The notes beneath the pieces are model-generated. The model was not told the origin of the DNA. It saw only the letters and a list, made by a program, of their open reading frames with translations, and searched no databases. Shown one piece after another: positions 43,470-55,700 of a stretch of 64,000 bases of DNA; the stretch's first letter is position 1; each line of letters starts with the position of its first letter. Source of the DNA: Hofstenia miamia (Eukaryota; Xenacoelomorpha; Acoela); NCBI GenBank assembly GCA_004352715.1, contig SCFE01000098.1:1696331-1760330 (forward strand), in the 5' to 3' direction. A program made the translations under genes and the position numbers.

Positions 43470-46400
43470 GTTAGTAAATTTTAAGATATAAATCATACAT
43501 ATAAATATAGCGCTTTACATTCTTAACACTAAAATTCATATTAATTTTTACATTGTTCTTATAGTCTTTATTTTGTTTTCTACCAGATCAAAAATAACAT
43601 TTTTGACTTCAATGCTGAAAAAGAATCGCTAGCTTACTTTTAATTTTATTAATCAATTAATCACTTTTCACTTTTGTTAGAAAGCCTTAACAGTGATTCT
43701 CTATTAAACTAATAACCATTTTAAAGCAAATATTGCAATTTTGCTTACATTTTATTGTTATGCAAAAACAAAGATAATTTTGTCTCGATTATTTAGACTA
43801 GAATAAGACAAACATCTGTATTCGGTGCTGGACTTCTCATTGGTACCGCTCTGGCAGTCATTATACCGGAAGGTATTCATGCATTATTCAGTGCTCATGA
43901 GACTGCAGGTACTTGCATATTTTAGTGTTCAATCTTTAACTCTTTATTTAGAAAAGGATTCGCATCATGAATCAGAAGAATCCCTTCATTTTTTGATAGG
44001 ATTATCGCTTGTTATTGGCTTCGTATTTATGCTTCTCGTTGATCAAATAGGTTCCAAGCACACGCATTCTCACTCTCATTCCGGAATTATGGGAGGTAAA
44101 TGATGTTCTATTGCTTTAATAGCTGAGTGATTATTCATTCATCCACGCTCATAAAACTATAACTTTGGAAATTATTTTCATGAACGCTGCATTATGAATC
44201 GATTCTCTAATAAAGTTATAAATGATTACCCCTTCCAATGCTCTCGTGCAGGTTTCCAAATTTGATTTTGACTGGATAAATAAGAAATTTTTCGTAAAAA
44301 ATTGAAAAATTTTAAATCTAGGATCGTGAAATGATTTTTTTAGGGTTTATTTTCTCAATATTTTCAAAAAATTTCGCATTGGGTAATGATGATGATGTCC
44401 CCCTGCAGAAAATTCTGCGTACGCCTATGCTCTCGTGCCCACATTAAAATACGTATCAAATATATTTGTTATTTTGTTTTTCTATATCTATTAATTTGCA
44501 TAATAAAATCATCGAAAGTTTTGTTTCTAAGAAACATTTGTATTGAAATAATTTCCCGCTAAAAATATTACATTCATAGAGTGTTAATATAAGATATCTT
44601 AATTTTACATTCAACGAAAAAATGATAGAATTTCGTGTCGTGCTCGTGCAGAAAAATCAAGGCACGATTCCAAACTTTTGGGTAAATATTAACGGTAATT
44701 ATTCGCTTATCTACCTGTGAAAACTGTGGCAGATATTTTTTTGTGAAAATTAATGTAGTTGGCATTCATCTTAATATATTAAAGTAATATGTAACAAATT
44801 TATCCATACGTTTAAATGGGCAAATTGTTTGCGCTATTCTCGAAGTTTTCGAGATGTGGCCTGTATTTAGCATCGCACTTTGTCAAAATACTACCTATTC
44901 AGAACATCTGACAAATGATGTCAAGAATTTAACTGATAACTTTTGCATCAAAGTTTTCTAGGACCCGCTAATTATGAATTATTTCTTGAAACACAATTCG
45001 AAATACGCGTTAGAAATTTGCAAGCACCCTTATTTTGAAATTCGCATGAAATAGGGCTTTCCAATGGAACTAAAAGTAAATTTTTTTCAGCATGCAATAA
45101 TTTTAGTCGTAATTATTCATTTATGACATTTTTGAAATATCGCTACCACGCTGTGATTTTTTAGGGTTTTTTACATGTACGAGGCATTCGCAAAATATTA
45201 TAGAAAAGTATTTTTTCATATATCTTAAGTTAAGTGCGTGAAAAATATTTGTATTCGTGAAGGAAACGTAGCTAAGTTTTTCAAGAAATGTTTTTTCCAA
45301 TAGTTTGCAATCTGAATAAAAAATTAATTTTAACGTATGATTTCTGATGTTCTGTGTCGTATTATTCTTATATGACACATTTCATTAGGGGCTGTTGCTA
45401 GATTACGTGATTGGTAGCAAGAAAAGTTACAAAATCACGTTACATCGCTAATTATCTCGGTGGTTAGACGTGCGATTTTACCAAAATGTGACCTAACGCG
45501 TGAGCAATAACATAGTCTAACCGTAGCCTTATGCGTTTATCATTATTTACGAAGCAATTATCAGATTATCTACACGATACGTTTTCCTCATGATTGATAT
45601 TCTTAATCGCAAAACTGACCGACATTTTCTGAGTTCGTAAGTTTCCCCTTACGAGCAATTTGCGTTTACACGATAAGTTTTCCCTTGTATATGATGAACT
45701 CATAATGGTAAACTTATCTTGTAAACGGAGCTCGCTAATAATGAATTATTTCTTGAAGCATAATTTTTTAAGAAAAAGTTGCAAAATGATACGCTTTATG
45801 AATTTTTTTCAACCAAGTACATCTATTCCCATTTATTCTGATTAACAGCCTGTTGGGTTAGAAATTTGTTCAATTTTTAATGAAACAAACTTTTTAGATG
45901 TTGATTATGTACCTCTATCAGGTATGACAATTCTATTCTTTATACTCTGTTATTGTGTTCTTATTGGAAATATTTTTTTGCATTCGCTGCTAAAGTAAAT
46001 ATGCTATATTGAATCCACTTATACAAGAGTTGAGTTCATCAAAAACTTTTAAGTGCATAAATTTCTTCCATCATCGTGAAATATTGCTTGTCAAACATTC
46101 TTCAATATCGAAGTACAGTGTTTCAGCTTGACAAGCAAACTATTACCATAAATAATGTCTCCAAAATGTGTGCATCTATTATTTGTCATGTCATGAGGTT
46201 TGTTGGAATGTCCATGGGGTTATATATAGAAGTGAAAAAATAAGGTTTCCGGCTTTAAGACACTAATCAAAATACGACAAAAAATGCTTTCGATCTAAGT
46301 TTGGATATCTACAATAAGTTATTTAAAAGCTTCAAATCCAATAACTTAAATAAGCTTCGTACTTTCTTAATGATTCTGAACGGAAAGAGAAATAGTCGGA

Positions 46401-46954
46401 CAGTTTTCATTTCGATTAAATTTATATAAAGTTAATAACGCTTTGGATTTTGAATCGTGATTGCAGTTTTTGGATGTGCAATAGTATCGTGAGGTAGTAG
46501 TTAAATATGGCTGCATCAGGAACGCAAAAGTAGTAATCAATTTTTTACTTTGAATTCTGATTGTCTTAACAATTGTCCTTCATTCGGTTACGAATTAAAC
46601 GATATTGTATTGATATAAGTCCTTTGCACCCAGTCTGTATTCACATAATATAATGCATTTAAATCAATTGGTTGCATTAAAATTTAGAACATTCACAACA
46701 TGGTTTGTTTCGCTTCTGTGCAATCTTTGACTTTTTTCGCTTTATTTTCTATAACATTTCTAATTTTGCACACTACTTTAGCAGATATGCCGTACTTAGG
46801 TGAACTTCAGTTTTCACATTTTCTCCACGCGCATTTAGACACTTACATTGCAAATTTGTGTAACATTAATCTTATAAAATTAAAACTTTGTTTAAATACC
46901 TGTGTATGAAATGCCAGTATAAAAAAATATGTCTACCGCGTCAATATAAATATT

Positions 46955-46992
<38 letters not shown>

Positions 46993-49900
46993 GTGCTTTT
47001 CATAATTCGTCGTCTCTATATATGATATAGTAATATATTTAGTTAAATTACAACCTATTTAAATGAATGTTTATTTATAGTGATACCGACCAAGAATACC
47101 AATAACAAAGTAACTACAATAAATGTTCAATGTGTTCCAGGGCCAACTTAATATACGGCCAGATATGTTGCATTTAAGAGGCGCAATATAAGAAAAAATA
47201 AATGTAATGAAATTGTATAAAAAACTCATTTTTATGAATCATATAACTAAAAAATAAGGATTCAGCATAAAAATAAAAAATATTTACAATTGCAAATAAG
47301 CTATGCTTTCAAATCTCAATTTCCTTTCATTGTTAAGAAATATATTAACTACAACACTGAAATCACATCGAATTCCAGACTTTTGATGAACTGAACATGC
47401 CATTGGTTCTTCTAAAAGATCATAACAGTATCTTTCTAGTATAGAAGTTGCAATATTTCGCATTGAAATTGTCTTTAATTTGTTGCAATGCAGAAAATGT
47501 TCTCGGGTAATGTCTAACACCAAAAAGCAAAAGCTTACTAAATTATGCAATGACGAAATTGGTCTTAACAATTTTCCTCTCGATAGGGATTCGATGTAAG
47601 AAAAATCTAAATTAACGTCTTTGTCATGATCATTAGTCATTATTGTCTTACAATTATCGCAACTTCAGAATTTTTGTAAGATATCCAGAAATATATGCCA
47701 CCACGTGTTCAGTATCTGTGGAGAGAGAATTTTCTAAAAATTTATTTGATATTCCATTAATTTCCTCAAACAGTTTATTAAGTACTTCCGCAGCATTTTC
47801 GTCATCAGAAACTTGTATATTTTTGTATCCCCACACAGAAATATCTTCTTTCATCATTACTTTAATAGAGAGAATATGTTCTGAGCTTAGTAATTCACGC
47901 AGGCCAATTAGGAAACGGTCGCCATTCATTTGTCTATAACATGAAAATCGCCGTTCAAGAGGATCTGTAGTAAATCTACTTGTCAAAACAAAGTCATATC
48001 CTTCCAGAAGATCGCGACATAGAGAAGCAGTACACAGTAATGTTCGTATCAGAGCAGTTGCAGTTTGCTTGCTTAAAGTGAATTTTTGTGAACTTCTGAA
48101 TTGCAAATTTTTCCACTGAGAAATCCATTGGCTAAATTCCATGAGAAAATCGATTTTTCCATCATTTGCAACATGACATTTCCAAAATTATTACCGCTAT
48201 TAAACCTGCTTTTGGAGTTCATGATTGTCCACCAAGTGTTGAAAAGTCTTAAGAATTGAGAAGCACTGTTTTCGTTAGGGAAATAGTGAGAAATAGCCGC
48301 GCTAGTTGTTTCATGAAAAATATTGAGAGCCAATGGAACACTTGTGTGTTTAGTATGAAGGCTGGAAATTTTTCAAGCATACTAATCTTTGTTAATTTAG
48401 CATTGCTTGAACATCTAAACCATTCCGGAAGCGGAATATCCTATCCTTTGTACTTAAGGCGTACATTAAGATCAGTGTCAATAATAGAATCAGTAACACA
48501 GGGANATTGGATCCTAGAATGCGCTTACTTTCAAGCTCAGTACACTGTTGAATGTTGCATATGATTCTTTCATTGATGAAAAAATTCAAAGCAGTTGCTG
48601 GAGAACCTTCCTTTATTGCACAGGTTGCTGGGGCTGTAGGACCAGAGGTAGCTCGGAAAATATTCTGTGCTGCTACTCTACAAGCCTGAGGCCCAGGGTT
48701 TATTCAGTCCATTGAATGCCATTACAGCTGATATAAGAAGAAGTAGCAGGTCCATTCAATGAGTTCACAGCAGATGAAATAGCAGTCACAACAGGTATGC
48801 TTGAATCGGAGTCGACGCTGTTTTCGTCATCAGAAACTGGATCAAAACAAAGTCTGTCATCACACTTGTATCACCACCCTCCTCTCCGCCAGAGTTGCCT
48901 TTATCAAGAGCAGTGAGTAATGCAAGAGTAACACTTTTGCTGTGACATCCAACATTGATGTTGACTGAGGTGTTTGATAAATTAGTCAATGTAGGAAGAA
49001 AGCAATATTTGATGTGAAAGTAGATCACGTGAGCCAAATTTCTCTAATAATAATCAGTGTCTGCATAGATATCTTATTAGATTAAATGCTTAGTCGTCTT
49101 CATATCAAACAAAGCTGTATATTTACAAAGCTATATTTGCGGTCAAAATGACCGCATTGGGCAGCTCTCCGATGTGTTGCCAAGAGATGAATGCATTTAA
49201 AAAAAATTCAACACTAAAAATGTCAAAAACACTTGAATACATTAAAAGTCCTTGAGTTCTAACTGTATAGGCGGTAAATTGAAAGCACGGGATGATTTTG
49301 ATTTTGATTTAGTGGTCAAAATGACCGCTTGGGCATTCTAGTGTTAATTTATTGCAATGCAGAAAACCTAGGTAATTCTAACAGCAAAAAGCAAGAGTTT
49401 ACAAAATTATGCAATGACAAAATTGGTCTTAACAATTTTCCTCTCGATAGGGATTCGATGTAAGAAGAATCTAAATTAATGTCTTTGTCATGATCATTAG
49501 TCAGTATTGTTTTACAATTATCGCAACTTAATTTTTTCTTAAGAATTTTCTAAAAAGTTATTTGATATTCCATCAATTTCCTCAAACCTTTTATAAGTAC
49601 TTCTGCAGCATTTTAGTCATTAGAAACGTGTATATCATTGTATTCCCACACAGAAATATCTTCTTTCATCATTACTTTAATAGAGAGAATATGTTCTGAG
49701 CTTAGTAATTCACGCAGGCCAATTAGGAAACGGTCGCCATTCATTTGTCTATAACATGAAAATCGCCGTTCAAGAGGATCTGTAGTAAATCTACTTGTCA
49801 AAACAAAGTCATATCCTTCCAGAAGATCGCGACATAGAGAAGCAGTACACAGTAATGTTCGTATCAGAGCAGTTGCAGTTTGCTTGCTTAAAGTGAATTT

Positions 49901-52688
49901 TTGTGAACTTCTGAATTGCAAATTTTTCCACTGAGAAATCCATTGGCTAAATTCCATGAGAAAATCGATTTTTCCATCATTTGCAACATGACATTTCCAA
50001 AATTATTACCGCTATTAAACCTGCTTTTGGAGTTCATGATTGTCCACCAAGTGTTGAAAAGTCTTAAGAATTGAGAAGCACTGTTTTCGTTAGGGAAATA
50101 GTGAGAAATAGCCGCGCTAGTTGTTTCATGAAAAATATTGAGAGCCAATGGAACACTTGTGTGTTTAGTATGAAGGCTGGAAATTTTTCAAGCATACTAA
50201 TCTTTGTTAATTTAGCATTGCTTGAACATCTAAACCATTCCGGAAGCGGAATATCCTATCCTTTGTACTTAAGGCGTACATTAAGATCAGTGTCAATAAT
50301 AGAATCAGTAACACAGGGAATTCCTCCAGAATAATCAATTTTGTAAAAAAACAACATCGCCTCCATCCATTTGTTTAAATAGAGAACCTTCAGGACAATG
50401 TGAGGAGTTCAGCATCTCTACACTTGTTATAGTGTCCATTTCCTTAAGATTGATTCCAATGAAAAAATACCATTGAGTACATATACATATTTTTTTAAAT
50501 AACCCAAATCTAAGTTCCAAATGAAAGTATTTCATTAAATGTCCTTTTCGTGGGACTTGCAGTATAGGTAACAGCGATGGCTTTGTACTCAAAGGATGAA
50601 CAGTTGGAACTGGATGCAGCGACCATCTAAATTTATATATAATTACGATATATTTTTAATTATGATATATTGTAAATATATTATTTCCCTCATGTTTCAT
50701 TTAGGGGTATTATTTTCAAATTTAAAATACAATACATGTAGTAATATTTGCAAAAAGTACATTTTTAAAATGTTTTTTGAAATTGGCAAAGAAGCAGATA
50801 CACACATGCATATGTCTTTCAACAGATATTGTAAGGTTAATAATACAGTACATAGATAGGTAATATGCAAGAAATCAATTAAAATAAAAGCGAGGCTAAA
50901 TTAGATCATTAAAAAACAGAGCAATCAGAGAACTTCTTAAAATTTCCCATTGCATGCAATATTGAAAATAATTTAAAAATAGTTCTGACCATATTTATCC
51001 TCAAGCTGCTTAAGACAAATGACGGAATTGGCTGTTGGTTGCCAGTCCTTTCTTCCCACAAATTTTATCCATCGTTCCAAAAGATCCTTGTCCTTAAATG
51101 GGAAATGAAAGCTTGAAAATGATTCTGAATATCTGTGTCCAGTGTAACAGTTTACTACAACGCACTTGTTCACCATCTTGAAAACAGCAACGTTGTTTAC
51201 TTGGAGCAGAGTAGATAATGAGTAAATCTTAAACCTATTTAAACAACGTTGTCCAATCAGTTTATACTGAGTTAATTATACCCTTCATCTAAATAGGAAA
51301 GCGGAAATAGCCCAAATCGTTGAACACATTATGATCAATATTAGGAAGCTCATTACCTATTGATTCTAAGAGCTGATCCAGATTATTATAATGATTGTCA
51401 ATTCCATACACACGGTCCTTTATGTGAGGCCACAGCTAAAAGTCAGGAATTGTACCGTCCGGCGATCTTGGAGGCCATTCCTGAAGACCTCTGCGCCCAA
51501 TCCATCGTTTTACAAAATGTTCATTGAGCCAGTTTCTAGCAATTATGCTAAAGTGAGGTGGAGCCCCGTCATGTTGATACCAGTGATTTATCTCGTTTCG
51601 AATAAAAGGAAGATTCATTGCTAATATGAAGATCGTATGGGACAGCCGCCCACACAGTAAGACCAGGAGACTTGTTAGGAATTTCTATAAATCTATCTTC
51701 ATTTGCTTGGGCGTAGTAGAATAAATTGTTTGCAAACAAATCCATTCAGGTAGAACGTTGATTCATCGGAAAAGATTATTTTTCTGCTCAATAATTTATG
51801 GTTATCATTGATAATACAGGAACAAAATTCATGTCTGCGGTCTGGATCATCTTCTCCTAATTCTTGAACAGGGACATACTTGAATGGTTTGATTTTTGCA
51901 GACTTTAGGGTTCTTCAGCCAATCACAGCGTTTCTATAAATCACAGTAATTGGACCTCTGTCTGTTTACAATAGAAATTAAATGCGCAAAGTTATAATTA
52001 ATCTCTTTGTCCACCTAGTAATACCGGTCGACGTAACTCGTTAATGGCATTCCAGTCTTAGACCACGACTTATGAAACGCACGGTATATATATATATNNN
52101 NNNNNNNNNNNTATTAAGGTGTTGCCAACTGAGGCAGAATTTTTTTACAAATTTTATTAAGACACTCGTTCATATGGTTCATCTTAACATAAAAACTATT
52201 TGTGTTCAATTTTAAGTCAAAATTTTTATAGGTCGCGCTAATAAATTGAAAATTTGTTCATTTTGATAGCATCCGTAATGTGTAACAAGAGGCACACTTA
52301 AAGCTCCTTAAAAGGTCTAATTTGACAATATTCATTTTTTCCTATATCCAGAAAAATCAGTATAAACAAATCCATCAAATCAGAATAAATTTAAAAATTT
52401 TTATTGGGTTAGAAACATAAGAGTGCTTGTATTTCTGATAGTCTTAAACCACTTGAAGCAGATATTGCATTTGTTGTTCAATTGTTATAAGTTGCCTAAA
52501 ATCTATCAGCTTTAAACGTTTTTCTGCAGTATCATTTACTACCTCTAGATGATGAACTGCATTCTTTAAAACCCAAAAACTCTACAACACGCTTGCCTAC
52601 TTTCAGGTGCAGAATAAACGGGGAGGTGGAAAATTTTTGAATTTTTAATAAACGTGGGGAGAGGGTGGAACTTCCAAGCTTAGAATCA

Positions 52689-52729
<41 letters not shown>

Positions 52730-55700
52730 AAAGAGAGGATACCAGAGTAAAATAGAAACAGAGAAACAAACAAGATATAGGCAGAAGGCAATAGATATAC
52801 AACTTTATATCTATTTACTTGTATTTAAGATTCCTCAGAAGATGCCTTCATTGAATTGCGGAATCTCACCACAACTGACGATGACGTTATATTATCAGAT
52901 TACGAAGAAGACCAAGAAGCTGAGCAGATGGAAGTGGATCAAGGTAATGAATATGACGACTTGGATTCGTTGAATACAGCATGCATGGAAGTCGAGCTAA
53001 ATCATTCATCATCAGTATTTAGATAGCCAGCAACGCAACGGATGCCACTCCGAAGAATTTCCCTGATTTTGGCAAAATACTAAATTTACAGTTTCTGAGA
53101 GACTACTGCTCATTTCTAATTTTATTTCAGCTGCCCATGACTTTATAACAAAGTTAATCTGTTTTACTTGATTAGCCAGTGAAAGTGTGAATTTAACTGC
53201 AGTAATTATTCATTAAATCCATTCGAATTGTCGCATTGTTGGGTATTTAATATGGGCCTATTTTTTATTATAGCGCTTTTAAATTCATTTCTTCATTGAG
53301 TTCTGAGCTTATGATCACATCTTCAACTACGTGACAGATGCGGTTCTAATGATTGCATATTTGACTGCTGATACTTATAAGAACAATTGCTTGATTTTAT
53401 GAATTCCAGCTCGTAAAAAATGTCATCGTATGATTCTAATGAACGTTTAGATGAGTTTTTAATCGCTTAATATTCGCTCATGTCAAAATGGTTAAGTTCT
53501 GCCCTGGCCTAGTTAAAATTTTGAGTGGTTAGGCTCTAGTTGAAAGCTAGCCATGGCACATAACGGTTGAGTCTGGATTTAAAGTAAGTAGCGATATTTT
53601 GCTTGAAAACTTTTGTTACTCTTCAATTACAGCTCAACAACGTGTCTTATTATATTGAAATCAGTTGGATGTTATGTTGATGTTCCAATAATTAAAACCC
53701 TTATAAAAACGCTTCTTGCTTTAGTTCAAGATATCTTCTTGAGTTGAAAAGCGATCAATAAGTGCAACGGCAGCAGAAGAGGAATTAATTCTGTCTAAAC
53801 AAAATAAAAAAACACTGTGAAGCGTGTTACCAAACAAAAAGCTACATTGGTGTTCGACTTAACTACTATGGCTGGGGCAATCTGTACACTAATTATATTT
53901 TGTGATGTATAAATATATGCCGTCATATTGTTATATAGCTATTGATATAATAACCACTATTCTATTTATCATGTGTATTCTGCTTCGTTTTTCGACTTGG
54001 GTTGGATAATGCATAGTTTTATCTGGAAACCTGGGAATGTCAGGTGAAATTTAAGGCTGAATATATATTATACAAGAAATTTGCTGTCTTTATTCGTTTT
54101 CCCTTAAAAGCACTTGTTGATGCCTATCAGCCATTTATGGGTCGGAATACAATATTGCTGCCAATAAATCTTAACAAATTTTTCTACTAAATGTTGTGCA
54201 TGCATATGCGTGCATTAACTTAAAAAAATATGTTCAATTTATTAAATTTACTTATTAAGATATAGGTTTTTCTTTTTCCAATTTGATGACTTCTGCTATT
54301 TTTGTGTTTTTGTCTTTATGATTTTAAATTATTTTAGTTCATGATGTAGAATTTATTCCAATTGTCTCAGTTATGTTGATAAATAATTCATGAAACAAGT
54401 TCTTTTGTAATATTGTCATTATTCGTACACATGCATTTATTCCGTTTTCAGTGATTGTAATCTTTGAACTATTTTTAATTTTCTTATTAAGTTGAATTTG
54501 TTCTTGAATAGATTTTAACGGAAGTAACATAGACATTTTCTCCCATTGAATTTAGAATATATCACTTTCTTAAAATTGAAAATAAGAATAGCACCTTTGA
54601 GTCTAGCCATATATATTTGTTTGAGCTTCGTACACTATGAAAACAGGTATATTTACGTTAGATACTAAATATAAAGGAATGATGATATTTCAAGAAAACG
54701 TGATTAAACAATCAGATGTTTGCATTATTTAAGTTTTAGGAATTCATACTCAGTTTGAAGTCATTTTAATTTTATCATTAGATCATAAATTTTTATTTGT
54801 TTCCACAGTTTTTCTGGCTAAAATACTGAGTATTTATTTTATAAATAATCGTCTCAATGCTTTGGCTGTTGCCAGTTGTTAGAGATTAGCTTGTTTAGGC
54901 TGGGGGATTTATCTCATGTCTTTCTTATTGATATAGAATTGATATTATATTTTCTTCAGAAACTGAAAAGTGTTTTTTAATTCCATTGACAACATATTTA
55001 GAACTTTCTGTAGTAGAAAAATTGTTTAATAAGATTTGATATTCATAGAAATGTATCGTCATCGACTCTAATATTATTTCAATACTTATAGCCTGTTTGC
55101 ATTTTGATGTTTCAATGACATCTTCATGTGCAGCAATTGCAGCAAATTTATTCAATTTTGAAATTCATTTCCACTTGTACTCAATATTGGCAGACGTCTA
55201 ATTTTCAATAAAAAATTGTAATACAAAAAATTCATGCCAACATATGAAAACTATACGACAAATCACTTAGCCGCGCATGACGAACAAACTTTAAAACATG
55301 CGTTATGTCATTTTTGGCTGTCGGCGATTTAATTTCCTTTTGTCTTTAGTCGCATAAAATCACATGGGGGAAAACTTCTTGTACAGCCTTTGTTTTTTAC
55401 GATAGTGCTTCATTGCACTACAAACGGCAGTAGATTCATCAACATTTGAGTAATTTAGGATTTCAATTGTAGAAACTTTAACTCCCCAATTATTGGATGC
55501 AAATCATGATTTTGTTGATCGCTACAAGTTTCGTTTTTCCATTTTCTTTTATGCCATTTTTAATGTTCAACATGATAATTAATGCAATTTAATTTTCCAC
55601 AACAATGTTTTCCGTATGACGTCCTTGAATCACATGTCGTCATGAATTAACAAACAGTCTTAACCACTTCACTGCGGATGACGCAAAAATGCTCGCATTG

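Larger units (their letters stand above)
46991..52084 (-). mobile_element. Mariner-like element (TA-flanked), split by a P-type insertion
   Basis: Left tip CCGTGCTTTTCATAATTCGT (46991 on) and, inverted, right tip CCGTGCGTTTCATAAGTCGT (52084 down) agree at 22 of 25 positions. Both are bordered by TA repeats, the target expected for IS630/Tc1/mariner elements. The transposase is on the minus strand: main part 51905-51290, last codons 47175-47114. About 4 kb of THAP/P-type and piggyBac sequence lies between. Inactive. Confidence 0.7.

Noticed and set aside
46700-46909. 69-codon frame beginning with a hydrophobic, signal-like stretch
   Set aside because: Short, AT-driven hydrophobicity, within an intron, no homologue or splice support.
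48256-48564. Plus-strand frame of 102 codons, and its twin at 50071-50334
   Set aside because: Antisense shadow of the P-type transposase, which is clearly coding on the minus strand.
54339-55155. Two minus-strand frames of 65 and 76 codons
   Set aside because: Protein-like composition, but the second needs a non-ATG start and neither has good splice sites or a known family.
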